Below, piece after piece: positions 1 to 8,013 of a stretch of 64,000 nucleotides of DNA (the first letter of the stretch is position 1; every line of letters starts with the position of its first letter). The DNA comes from Bradyrhizobium sp. ORS 278. GTDB taxonomy: Bacteria; Pseudomonadota; Alphaproteobacteria; Rhizobiales; Xanthobacteraceae. Location of the stretch: assembly GCF_000026145.1 (NCBI RefSeq), contig NC_009445.1:5982501-6046500 (forward strand), given 5' to 3'. The notes below the pieces were generated by a model. It was not told the origin of the DNA, made no database searches, and saw only the letters and a list, made by a program, of their open reading frames with translations. The translations under genes and the position numbers were made by a program.

Positions 1-672
1 GAACGTCGTGGAGATCGCGATGACCACCAGCAGCAGCGCCAGCACCACGCGCCACATCTGCTCGCGCGCGACACGCGCCTGCGCCGCCGCCTGCTTCGAT
101 CCGCGGCGATCCTCATGCGCGACCAGCATCGCGAAGATCACGCCGATGCCGATCGTGATGACCCCGGGCACGATGAAGGCGAAGCGCCAGCCGAGATATT
201 GCCCCACCACGCCGGTCACCAATGCCGACGAGGCGACGCCGAGATTGCCGAACACGCCGTTCAGCCCCATATCGCGGCCGAGACGGTCGGCATAGGACAC
301 CAGCATCGCGGTTCCCACCGGATGATAGATCGAGGCGAACAGGCCGATCGCGAACAGCGCCGCGCCGAGCTGCCAGGGCGTCTGCACCAGGCCAACCGAG
401 ATCATCGATAGCCCAATGCCGAGATAGAAGATCAGCATCATGTGCCGCCGGCTCCAGCGGTCGCCGAGCCAGCCAGTCAGCAGCGCGCCGGCCCCGAAGG
501 CGATGAAGCCCGGCGTCGCGTAGGGCAGCAAATCCGCATAGGCCATACCCAGGGCCGGGCCCATGATGATGACCGCGGCCGCGAAGATCAGCATCGCATA
601 ATGGTCGATGAAATGGGCCGCGTTGACGAAGCCGATGACGCGGCTTGGTCTGTTCCGGCTTGGGCTGTTCAT
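1..672 (-). CDS. MFS transporter, N-terminal half (runs off the window)
   Basis: Inner-membrane permease of the major facilitator superfamily; the substrate cannot be told from sequence. The 224 visible residues start MNSPSRNRPSRVIGF and contain successive hydrophobic helices. The loop GWLGDRWSRRHMM is the MFS motif A between helices 2 and 3. A typical family member has about 400 residues, so roughly half is missing beyond base 1. The start at 672 is the first ATG of the frame. The gene is divergent from the AraC-type regulator at 735, with 62 bases between the two start codons, an arrangement that usually means the regulator controls the pump. That control is inference. Confidence 0.85.
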   Translation of the reverse strand, partial: MNSPSRNRPSRVIGFVNAAHFIDHYAMLIFAAAVIIMGPALGMAYADLLPYATPGFIAFGAGALLTGWLGDRWSRRHMMLIFYLGIGLSMISVGLVQTPWQLGAALFAIGLFASIYHPVGTAMLVSYADRLGRDMGLNGVFGNLGVASSALVTGVVGQYLGWRFAFIVPGVITIGIGVIFAMLVAHEDRRGSKQAAAQARVAREQMWRVVLALLLVVIAISTTF

Positions 673-734
673 GAGCGTGTCCTCGATTCCCGGATAAATC
701 GGTTATACTGGCTCGCCCCAACGAGAAGCCGCCA

Positions 735-1538
735 ATGACCATCGTGGACACGCCATTGAAGCCGCTCGGCGCCGACCGGGTGACGACCGAGCCCGGCGTG
801 CATCTGATCGCACGCAGCTACCACAAGGGCAGCCGGCTCGAGCCGCACATGCACCGGGAGTCGCAGCTGATCTACGCCTCCGCCGGTACGATGCAGGTGA
901 CGACGCCGCAAGGCCGCTGGCTGGTGCCGCCGGATCGCGCCGTCTGGGTGCCGGCGCGGCATGCGCATGCCATCGACATGCTGGCCGACAGCGCAATGCG
1001 GACACTTTATTTCGAGCTCGACTGGCTCGCCCGCGAGGCGCGCGGTCTCAGGCTCGATCGCGAATTCGTGGTGCAGGTCTCGCCGCTGCTGCATCAGGCG
1101 ATCCTCGCCCTGTTCGACGCCACCGGCGGACCCGAGCGCACCGCCCTGCTGGTGCGGCTCGCTCTGCTCGAGTTGCGCCGCGCCGAGGATTCCTCGACCT
1201 TCATCCCGCTGCCGCAGGACCCGCGCGCCCGACGCGCCGCGCTGCTCGTGCTCGCCTCTCCCGCGCGCGAGCAGGATCTCGCGACCCTGGCGGGCAGCGT
1301 CGGCAGCTCCGCCCGCACCTTGTCGCGGCTGTTCGCGGCGGAGACCCGGCTGAGCTTCAAGGCGTGGTGCCAGCGCGCCCGGATCGCCGCGGCGATCGAG
1401 CGGCTGTCGACGGACCGTCATCTGTCGGTCAAGCAGCTCGCCGCCGATCTCGGCTATGCCAGTGTCCCGGCGTTCTCGCACGCCTTCCGGCAGGTGACCG
1501 GCCGCACGCCGACCGAATTCGCCGGTCAGAGCGAGTGA
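735..1538 (+). CDS. AraC-family transcriptional regulator with N-terminal cupin
   Basis: Cytoplasmic DNA-binding regulator of 267 residues. The first 100 or so residues form a cupin-like sensor (AraC_binding type; EPHMHRESQLIYASAG is the characteristic His-containing strand). Residues from about 165 to the end are the double helix-turn-helix AraC domain, ending with the family signature region GYASVPAFSHAFRQVTGRTP. The ligand is unknown. The gene is divergent from the MFS transporter at 1-672 and is a natural candidate to regulate it. The ribosome-binding site is weak (GAGAAG about 10 bases upstream). Family assignment is firm; the target is inferred from position only. Confidence 0.88.
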   Translation: MTIVDTPLKPLGADRVTTEPGVHLIARSYHKGSRLEPHMHRESQLIYASAGTMQVTTPQGRWLVPPDRAVWVPARHAHAIDMLADSAMRTLYFELDWLAREARGLRLDREFVVQVSPLLHQAILALFDATGGPERTALLVRLALLELRRAEDSSTFIPLPQDPRARRAALLVLASPAREQDLATLAGSVGSSARTLSRLFAAETRLSFKAWCQRARIAAAIERLSTDRHLSVKQLAADLGYASVPAFSHAFRQVTGRTPTEFAGQSE

Positions 1539-1667
1539 CATCGCAGCCCTGCATGCAGGCGCCGCCGACGGCGTTGACGTTTTGTTATGGTTGAATGTCG
1601 CCACCTTTGCCATAAATCCATGTAACATCGCAGCCATCGCTTTTTTCGGGGATTCGACTGAGACCAG

Positions 1668-3017
1668 ATGGCCAACGCCTTTTTCACTGACCTGATCACC
1701 ACCATTTCCGAGCGCGGCAGGACATTGCTGCGCGGTGGCACGCCGGCCGTCGACAAGCACGATGCGCCGAGCCTCGCCGAGCTGTGCGAGGCCCTGGTGT
1801 CCGGTGCCGGCGAGGCCTCGGGCACCGCGATGGCCCGCGACGTGCTCGACGGCTATCATGATCTCGACGCCGAAGGCCGCAAGGCGTTCTTCACTGCGCT
1901 GGTCCATAATTTCGGTCCCGACAAGGCCAGGCTCGAAAAGGCGATCGAGGCGTGGCGCGCGGCGCCGTCGGACGAAGGCGCGAGCGCGCTGCATTTCGCG
2001 TCCGAGCCGCGCCGCCAGGAGTTGATCCGCCGCCTCAACCGTGCGCCCGGCGGCACGCCCGAGCTGGTCGCGATGCGCACCGATCTGCTGGATCTCCTGA
2101 AGTCCAATCCGGAACTCGCCGCGCTCGATCGCGACGTCGTGCATCTCTTGAGCTCGTGGTTCAACAGGGGGTTTCTCGTGCTGCGCCGGATCGACTGGTC
2201 GACGCCTGCCAATATCCTGGAGCAGATCATCCGTTACGAGGCGGTGCACGAGATCCATGACTGGGACGATCTGCGCCGCCGCATCGATCCGATCGACCGG
2301 CGCTGCTATGCCTTCTTCCATCCGGCGATGCCGGACGCACCACTGATCTTCGTCGAGATCGCGCTGACCGAGACCATCCCCGGCGCCATCGCGCCTCTGC
2401 TCGCGGTCGACCGGACGCCTGTGCCGGCGGACCGTGCCCGCACCGCGGTGTTCTACTCGATCTCCAATACGCAGCGCGGGCTCGGCGGCATCTCGTTCGG
2501 CAACTTCCTGATCAAGCAGGTGGTCGAGGAGCTCCGGCGCGAGCTGCCGAAGCTCGACACCTTCGTCACGCTGTCGCCAGTGCCGGGCTTCATGGGCTGG
2601 CTGAAATCGACCGAGGATGCGACCGAGGAAGATCGCAACGTGCTCAAGCTGCTCAACGAGCCGCGCTGGGTCGAGGATTCGTCGATCACCTCCGAGCTGC
2701 GTCCCGTCATCGAGCCGCTCGCCGCGCACTACTTCCTGAAGGCGCGCACGTCCAAGGGCAAGCTGATCGACCCCGTCGCCCGCTTCCACCTCGGCAACGG
2801 CGCCCGGCTCGAGCGCATCAACTGGCTCGGCGACCTCTCCGCCAAGGGCCAGCGCGAATCCGCGACGGTGATGGTGAACTATTTGTATCGGCTCGAGGAC
2901 ATCGAGAAGAATCACGAGGCGTATGCGAACGAGGGCGAAGTGGTCGCCTCCAGCGCGGTGAAGAAGCTGTTGCGCGGCGAAGGCCGGCGGCTGCTGGATA
3001 TGCGGCTGTCGTCGTAA
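1668..3017 (+). CDS. malonyl-CoA decarboxylase
   Basis: Converts malonyl-CoA to acetyl-CoA and CO2. The protein has 449 residues, the normal bacterial length, starting MANAFFTDLITTISERG. The first 160 or so residues match the helical N-terminal MCD domain, and the rest the catalytic acyltransferase-like domain; recognisable segments are SISNTQRGLGGISFGNFLI, LSPVPGFMGWLK, AAHYFLKART and DPVARFHLGNGARLERINW. No malonate-CoA ligase (matB) or malonate transporter lies beside it, so it may serve malonyl-CoA turnover rather than a malonate operon. The last codons (LLDMRLSS) are repeated in a non-coding duplicate about 334 bases downstream. Confidence 0.93.
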   Translation: MANAFFTDLITTISERGRTLLRGGTPAVDKHDAPSLAELCEALVSGAGEASGTAMARDVLDGYHDLDAEGRKAFFTALVHNFGPDKARLEKAIEAWRAAPSDEGASALHFASEPRRQELIRRLNRAPGGTPELVAMRTDLLDLLKSNPELAALDRDVVHLLSSWFNRGFLVLRRIDWSTPANILEQIIRYEAVHEIHDWDDLRRRIDPIDRRCYAFFHPAMPDAPLIFVEIALTETIPGAIAPLLAVDRTPVPADRARTAVFYSISNTQRGLGGISFGNFLIKQVVEELRRELPKLDTFVTLSPVPGFMGWLKSTEDATEEDRNVLKLLNEPRWVEDSSITSELRPVIEPLAAHYFLKARTSKGKLIDPVARFHLGNGARLERINWLGDLSAKGQRESATVMVNYLYRLEDIEKNHEAYANEGEVVASSAVKKLLRGEGRRLLDMRLSS

Positions 3018-3625
3018 TTTCTGCGGGGCCTGCAGCACTGTCTCACGCCCACCTCGCGCCGTTATTAGGCAAACCGTGCACTCCAAACTCCGTCATTGCG
3101 AGGAGCAAAGCGACGAAGCAATACAGGGCTTCGCGCGCAGCCCTGGATTGCTTCGCTGCGCTCGCAATGACGCCGGTGATGCAGTGTGCGCCCCCCACAA
3201 ACACCGTCGTCATCCCGGCGAACGCCGGGATCCATAACCACAGGGAGTAGTTTGGGGCAGGCTTGTCGTTGGACTTCGCCAAGCTACACCTGACACGGGT
3301 CCGGCGTTCGCCGGGGACCTGCGCTTGCTGGATATGAAGCTGTCCTCGGAGGACTTGCGAAAGCCGGCAGCACTCTCGCGCCCGCCTCGCGCCGTTGTTG
3401 GGCACGCCGCCCACTCGAAACTCCGTCATTGCGAGGAGCAAAGCGACGAAGCAATCCAGGGCCTCGCGCGCAGCCCTGGATTGCTTCGCTGCGCTCGCAA
3501 TGACGCCGGTGATGCAGTGTGCGCCCGCCACAAAAACCGTCGTCATCCCGGCGAACGCCGGGATCCATAACCACAGGGAGTAGTTTGGGGCAGGCTTGTC
3601 GTTAGACCTTGCCGAGCCACATCGG
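2985..3625. repeat. tandem duplication of a 333-base segment
   Basis: Two copies, roughly 2985-3290 and 3318-3625, align at a constant offset of 333-334 bases. Each contains a palindromic GTCATTGCGAGG...CTCGCAATGAC element (3092-3171 and 3425-3504), then CACCGGTGATGCAGTGTGCGCC-like DNA, and a GTCATCCCGGCGAACGCCGG element (from 3207 and 3540). The 5' part of each copy includes the last eight or so codons of the malonyl-CoA decarboxylase gene: LLDMRLSS in the real gene and LLDMKLSS in the downstream copy. Confidence 0.8.
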
Positions 3626-3643
3626 CCGCGGAGTATGGGTCCC

Positions 3644-4160
3644 GGCGTTCGCCGGGACGACGATGGGGCTTGACCGGATTCACATCTCAAACAGCTCAAA
3701 GGACGCGCGATCATAGCCTCGCGGCGCGTGGCGCCCGAGTGCTGCATCGACATGTCCCTCCAATGAAAGCAGAGGGCGCAGGGAAGACCGGGTGCTGGCC
3801 GCAACCCATGGCCCCCGTGCGCGAGAATAGTGCACGGGGCAGGAACCACAGGTCCGACCGGTGCATTCCGGCCTTCCCTGCGCGATGGTTGGAACGGTGT
3901 CCTTCGTACTCTCCCCGGGGATCGGCGTTCTTGCCCCCGTCGTCCGCGCGTGCCGTCAAGCAACAACGCAGACTTGACCTCAGCGTCGAGAGGCCAGGAC
4001 CACACGACTTCTCCGTCCGCAAGAACGCCGGTCGTCTCCCGACATCCTCACGGCCACCGCATCCCTGCCCCGACGTTCGTGACGACGCGTACGCCCCTCT
4101 GCGATGAGGCAGGACATCAGCAATATTGCTGATTTTCGGAATTTGTCAAGCCGAAAGACG
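3644..4160. repeat. structured intergenic element, probable multicopy repeat
   Basis: Non-coding DNA with strong secondary structure. Bases 3776-3791 (GCGCAGGGAAGACCGG) pair with 3868-3883 over 16 positions with one mismatch. Inside lies a second hairpin, 3813-3820 (CCCCGTGC) with 3832-3839 (GCACGGGG). An open reading frame crosses the element and yields the peptide EGAGKTGCWPQPMAP. I remember similar peptides as recurring spurious annotations in Bradyrhizobium genomes, which fits a multicopy element rather than a gene. Function is unknown. Confidence 0.5.
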
Positions 4161-4205
4161 CAGGGGCCGTTCGCAACCCAGCGGGCCGCCGTGCGCCGGG
4201 CACTC

Positions 4206-4616
4206 TCACGACTGCTTCATCTCCACGTGCCGTTTGAAGTTGTCGAGAATGGCCTGCCAGCCGCCCTGCTGCTGCTCGACCGAATGCGTCGTCTCGGCAT
4301 CGAACACCACGCGAACGACCACGCCATTGGGGCCCGGCTCGAAGTGAACTTCGGCCTTCCGGTCGCCGAACGCGTAGGCGATCAGCTTGTGCTCGACGAC
4401 GTTGGTGTAAGTCCCGGCGAAGTCAAAACCCATGCTGCCGTCCCTGGCCTCCATGCGTGACGAGAACGCCCCGCCCTCGCGCAGGTCGACCGTGGCCCTG
4501 GTCGTATGCCAGTCGTCCGACGCGGCATTCCATTTCACGATGTCGGCCGGCGTCGTATAGGCGCGCCAGACCTGATCGATGGGGGCTGCGACGGTGGTTT
4601 TGACGGTGATCCGCAT
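4206..4616 (-). CDS. SRPBCC/AHSA1-type START-like domain protein
   Basis: A 136-residue single-domain protein of the SRPBCC (Bet v1-like) superfamily, close to the activator-of-Hsp90-like subgroup. It starts MRITVKTTVAAPIDQVWRAY and has the usual pattern: a first strand, then APIDQVWRAYTTPADIVKWN, and a C-terminal helix (GGWQAILDNFKRHVEMKQ). These proteins have a hydrophobic ligand cavity; the ligand here is unknown. The start at 4616 is preferred because the domain begins exactly there; the open frame continues further upstream without homologous sequence. It stands alone, with no operon partner. Confidence 0.85.
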   Translation of the reverse strand: MRITVKTTVAAPIDQVWRAYTTPADIVKWNAASDDWHTTRATVDLREGGAFSSRMEARDGSMGFDFAGTYTNVVEHKLIAYAFGDRKAEVHFEPGPNGVVVRVVFDAETTHSVEQQQGGWQAILDNFKRHVEMKQS

Positions 4617-4818
4617 GGCCGTGGCTCCAGTTCGAATGTGACGGCTCGCTGCAGCAGTGCAGGAGTTGTGCTCGAAGGACGACGCAGACCGTCTGGTCCC
4701 GACATCTGGTGAGAAAAATCTTGTCCCTGAAAGCCGCTCCCGAATCCTCGATGGGAGAAGCGATGCGAGCGTCACTCCTCGCTGTCGGGCTGTTGCTGGC
4801 GGGCTCGTGCAGGCGCGG

Positions 4819-5118
4819 TCAGTCGAACAGGCTCGCATCCAACGTCTGCTGGCGTCGGTAGAAGCGAATTCCCGCCATCGTTCCCACGGTTGTTCCGACA
4901 AACAATCCGAGCAGAGCGCATCCTGCCACCACTGGCACGGCATATCCCAGCGCGGCCCATCCGCCGCAATCATTTGGGACAGACGGCATGCGGCTGCAGC
5001 GATGCGCGACGACCCACGACGTGCTGAGCCACAGGACCGAGGTAGAAGCCGAGACGGTGAAGACGACCATCGTCACACAACCGATAAGGGCAGCGAGCAC
5101 GTATTTCAGCCAGCTCAT
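4819..5118 (-). CDS. small two-helix membrane protein, unknown
   Basis: I do not recognise a family. The 99-residue product starts MSWLKYVLAALIGCVTMVVF with a clear hydrophobic segment at about residues 5-32, and has a second one (LGYAVPVVAGCALLGLFVGTT) at about residues 57-80. A cysteine pair (CSRMPSVPNDC) lies between them, presumably outside the cytoplasm. The regular two-helix design and ATG start suggest a real gene. It lies in a stretch richer in A/T than its surroundings, together with another orphan membrane ORF at 5237-5611, which may mean that the patch was acquired. Confidence 0.5.
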   Translation of the reverse strand: MSWLKYVLAALIGCVTMVVFTVSASTSVLWLSTSWVVAHRCSRMPSVPNDCGGWAALGYAVPVVAGCALLGLFVGTTVGTMAGIRFYRRQQTLDASLFD

Positions 5119-5236
5119 GATGGCGTCTCTGACATTTGACCTGTCTCAATTCGGCCTCGAAGCCTGAATGCAGCTCGCGCGCTGTAAGGACAGCCGTGGC
5201 GAAGTCCTCAGGTTCTAAAGGGAGTTTCGTGCACTG

Positions 5237-5611
5237 TCACTGAAACGTTTCTGAAACGTATTGAACTGGGTCGCCCAACCGATCTCCGCAGTCATGAATT
5301 CCAAGATGGATGTTTCTTGCCTGACGGAGCATCTCGACCAGTTGCCAGCCGTAGAATACAAAAAAGCAAAGAGAGTACATCTGCCTTCTGATGACAATCA
5401 TGACAATCACAGGCAACACATACACAGGAGCATCCTGCGGTCGATCGTACCCCCTGCATCCTTGAACGATATAGGCGGCCGCATAGATCGTCATCGGAAC
5501 GAGGAGTAGCGTCCAAGCATTCATGATTAAGATGAGGCGTGAGCCGAACAAGCTCGTCAGCGTGGGATCGTCCCAAGGGCTACGTACGACGCGGTAGGTG
5601 CGTACTAACAA
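5237..5611 (-). CDS. hypothetical membrane protein, orphan
   Basis: A possible gene of 124 residues (TTG start) or 95 residues (ATG at 5524, MNAWTLLL). Two or three hydrophobic segments are visible: WTLLLVPMTIYAAAYIV, VYVLPVIVMIVI and MYSLCFFVFYGWQLVEM. Neither start has a convincing ribosome-binding site. The region is noticeably less G/C rich than the flanks. I recognise no family. It may be a genuine horizontally acquired gene or a remnant. Confidence 0.35.
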   Translation of the reverse strand: MLVRTYRVVRSPWDDPTLTSLFGSRLILIMNAWTLLLVPMTIYAAAYIVQGCRGYDRPQDAPVYVLPVIVMIVIRRQMYSLCFFVFYGWQLVEMLRQARNIHLGIHDCGDRLGDPVQYVSETFQ

Positions 5612-5753
5612 TTACCAAGGACTCATTTTCGTGCTCCTTGCGCCGTTGAACGCGGCTCCATATTGCTGAGGCTGCAACGCCGACCACTTCCTGCGGACCC
5701 CGCCGGGCACAGGCGTCTAGAAAGACGGCGCAGCAATCATCGTAGATAGCGCT

Positions 5754-6809
5754 TCAGCCGAACGCCTCATTCGGCCGCAGCCGCAGCAGGGACACTGGTA
5801 GATTTGCCGTGAGCCATTCCGCAATCACCTTCTGCTTCCGGTAATACGCCAGTCCCGCCGCGACCACCGCAACGCCGATCAGGGACAGCGCGAACGGGAA
5901 CAGCAGCGAGTCCTTGAAGACGGCGTCGGCGAGGTGGCCGAGATACATCGTGATGCCCACAGCGCCGAACACGGCGTAGGCGCGGCGGACGATGAGGACG
6001 GCAATCAGGAGCAGGCCCACGTTCAGGAGGCAGTAGATCGCCTTGCCGAGCTCGGTGGCGCCGTCGGTGGCGGAGATGCCGCCCCAGAACGCCACCAGGC
6101 CGAACAGGTGCAGCCAGAAGCCGAAGTCGCGGCTTTTGCTGGTGTAGTCGACGATCCAGGCCGTCACGAGGATGCCGAGGCCCAACCAGATCGACACGAC
6201 GCGGCGCATCTCCCAGTCGAAATGGCTGACGTTGAAGATCCAGGGCGTCAGGTCCATCGACATGAACCACAGCGCGACCGAGATGATCGCGACGATGAAG
6301 GGCACGCGGTAGAAGCGCAGCGCGATGCTGCCTGCCGCGACGGTGGCGATCTCCATGAACAGCCAGCTGCCCTTGATCCAGACATAGAATTCCTGGACCG
6401 TGCCGGGCTTGCCGAACCTGCCCCACCAGCCGAACTCGGCTTGAATGCCGTAGACGGCGAGCGGCGCCATCGAGACGGCGATGGCGATCAGGAGGCCGCC
6501 GGGGACGCGCAGGCTCCGGCGCCAGAGGTGGTCGCCGGCGAAGCCGAAGGCTGCGGCGTAAGCGAATGCGCAGGCGGTCAAAGCGCGGCCGCCCAACTGC
6601 GAGAAGGCCACCGTCGAGAACAGGCCCATGGCGCCGATCACGATCAGCGCGCCGGCGTACCAGAGCAGATGGGCGGCATCGAACTGGGCGCGAGGCGTGT
6701 CGGTGGACGGGGCGCGCTGGTGGAGATAGGCGAGCAGGCGCTGTAGCTCGTCGGGGCTGATGGCACCAGCGCTCGATGCGGCGCGGAGGTCGGTTTCGGT
6801 ATAGGACAT
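5754..6809 (-). CDS. multi-pass membrane protein, DUF2157-like
   Basis: An integral inner-membrane protein of 351 residues (MSYTETDLRAASSAGAISPD) with a short soluble N-terminal part, AISPDELQRLLAYLHQRAP, followed by about ten hydrophobic segments. The N-terminal layout, a small helical domain before a run of membrane helices, resembles DUF2157 membrane proteins; this is a resemblance, not a certain assignment. I prefer the ATG at 6809 because AAGG lies eight bases before it. A GTG at 6818 would add three residues but lacks a properly spaced site. No function can be assigned, and it has no close operon partner. Confidence 0.7.
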   Translation of the reverse strand: MSYTETDLRAASSAGAISPDELQRLLAYLHQRAPSTDTPRAQFDAAHLLWYAGALIVIGAMGLFSTVAFSQLGGRALTACAFAYAAAFGFAGDHLWRRSLRVPGGLLIAIAVSMAPLAVYGIQAEFGWWGRFGKPGTVQEFYVWIKGSWLFMEIATVAAGSIALRFYRVPFIVAIISVALWFMSMDLTPWIFNVSHFDWEMRRVVSIWLGLGILVTAWIVDYTSKSRDFGFWLHLFGLVAFWGGISATDGATELGKAIYCLLNVGLLLIAVLIVRRAYAVFGAVGITMYLGHLADAVFKDSLLFPFALSLIGVAVVAAGLAYYRKQKVIAEWLTANLPVSLLRLRPNEAFG

Positions 6810-7291
6810 GGTGGTCACCTTGAATGGTCCGCCGCGGGTCCGATCGCGCCAACGCTGCTGCGTTGCGGGTCACGGGCCGATGCCGGCGTGGCGGATGAGG
6901 GTGAGTGTAGCCAAGCGTGAGCGCTGTTCAAGATATTTTTGAGCGACGCTCAAGCAACTTGGTTGCGGGCTCGGGCGCCCAGTTCCGTGCATCGGTCCTA
7001 TCCGTGAGACCGACGCTCGCCGCTCATCCTCGGTGTCATTCCCCGCGCAGGCGGGGAATCCAGTACGCCGCGGCCTCTCGATCGATCGCTGCCGTCTCTG
7101 AAATACTGGATCGTCCGCCTTCGCGGACGATGACAGTCGGGGTGGAATACGCTCTGTCCGCGTCATTGCGAGCGGAGCGGCGGAGCGACGCAATCCAGCG
7201 TCCTCGCTCGGCCCCTGGATCGCGTCGCTTCGCTCGCGATGACGACCAACTGCCGTGCCGGGTCTTTGGCTTGACGCTGTCGAAGCCCCCC
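6810..7291. other. intergenic region with two palindromic repeats
   Basis: No gene seen. Bases 7035-7134 hold a paired element (GTCATTCCCCGCGCAGGCGG at one end, a TCCGCCTTCGCGGACGATGAC end on the other). Bases 7162-7243 hold a variant of the GTCATTGCGAG...CTCGC(A/G)ATGAC palindrome also seen at 3092 and 3425. The first 100 bases before the membrane protein gene presumably carry its promoter, but I see no clear consensus. Confidence 0.6.
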
Positions 7292-7540
7292 TTAATCCTT
7301 GAAATACGGCTCCACCGGGCCGTGGACCTTGATGGTCAGCGGGTTGCCGTGGCGATCCCTGGCGGTGCCGGCGGCGACGCGGATCCAGCCTTCGCTGATG
7401 CAGTATTCCTCGACATTGGTCTTCTCGGCGCCCTTGAAGCGGATGCCGACGTCGCGCGACAGGATCTCCGCGTTGTAGTAGGGGCTCTTCGGATCGACCG
7501 AGAGGCGGTCCGGGAAGGTGAAGGTCTCGTTGTCGCTCAC
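7292..7540 (-). CDS. DUF3297 family protein
   Basis: A small soluble protein of 82 residues, MSDNETFTFPDRLSVDPKSP at the start, matching the conserved bacterial family DUF3297 (SPYYNAEILSRDVGIRFKG and EEYCISEGWIRV are typical). The function of the family is not known to me. The GTG start at 7540 overlaps the stop codon of the glutathione peroxidase gene (CTGTGAGC), so it is translationally coupled to it and is the last gene of the amidase-peroxidase-DUF3297 operon. Confidence 0.85.
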   Translation of the reverse strand: MSDNETFTFPDRLSVDPKSPYYNAEILSRDVGIRFKGAEKTNVEEYCISEGWIRVAAGTARDRHGNPLTIKVHGPVEPYFKD

Positions 7541-8013
7541 AGCAGTGCCTCGATCTCTTTCTTCAACGCCTCGGGCGTGGTGGTCGGCGCATGGCGCGAC
7601 ACCACATGGCCAGCGCGATCGACCAGGAATTTGGTGAAATTCCATTTGATCGCCGAGCCCAACAGGCCGGTCTTCTCGCCCTTCAGGAACTTGTAGAGCG
7701 GATGCGCGTGCGCGCCGTTGACGTCGATCTTCGCGAACAGCGGGAAGGTGACATCGTACTTTGTCGAGCAGAACGCGCCGATCTCCGCGGCCGTGCCAGG
7801 CTCCTGGGCGCCGAACTGGTTACAGGGAAATCCGAGCACGGCAAAGCCCCTGTCGGCATAGGCGCGGTGCAGCGCCTCGAGGCCGCGATATTGCGGCGTG
7901 AAACCGCAGGCGCTGGCGGTGTTGACGATCAAGAGCACCTGGCCCTCGAAGCGGTTCAGCGGCACCTCCTCGCCGGTCAGCGAGGATGCGGTGAAATCGT
8001 AGATGCTCGCCAT
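7537..8013 (-). CDS. glutathione peroxidase (thiol peroxidase type)
   Basis: Reduces hydroperoxides using glutathione or, for most bacterial cysteine-type members, thioredoxin. The product has 158 residues. The peroxidatic residue is a cysteine, C36 in NTASACGFTPQY, not selenocysteine. The other family marks are present: FPCNQFG with a candidate resolving cysteine, and WNFTKFLVD supplying the catalytic Trp and Asn. There is no signal peptide, so it is cytoplasmic. Its ATG overlaps the amidase stop codon (TGATG) and its stop overlaps the DUF3297 start, showing a tightly coupled operon. Confidence 0.92.
   Translation of the reverse strand: MASIYDFTASSLTGEEVPLNRFEGQVLLIVNTASACGFTPQYRGLEALHRAYADRGFAVLGFPCNQFGAQEPGTAAEIGAFCSTKYDVTFPLFAKIDVNGAHAHPLYKFLKGEKTGLLGSAIKWNFTKFLVDRAGHVVSRHAPTTTPEALKKEIEALL

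Noticed and set aside
669..3086. Long open frame on the minus strand opposite the AraC regulator and malonyl-CoA decarboxylase
   Set aside because: Its translation has low complexity, rich in Arg, Gln, His and Asp-Arg runs, with no family resemblance. It mirrors the codon bias of two well-supported genes on the other strand.
3670..4107. 145-codon frame containing EGAGKTGCWPQPMAP
   Set aside because: It crosses a strongly paired repeat element, has no ribosome-binding site, and is of a kind I remember as recurring spurious annotation in Bradyrhizobium.
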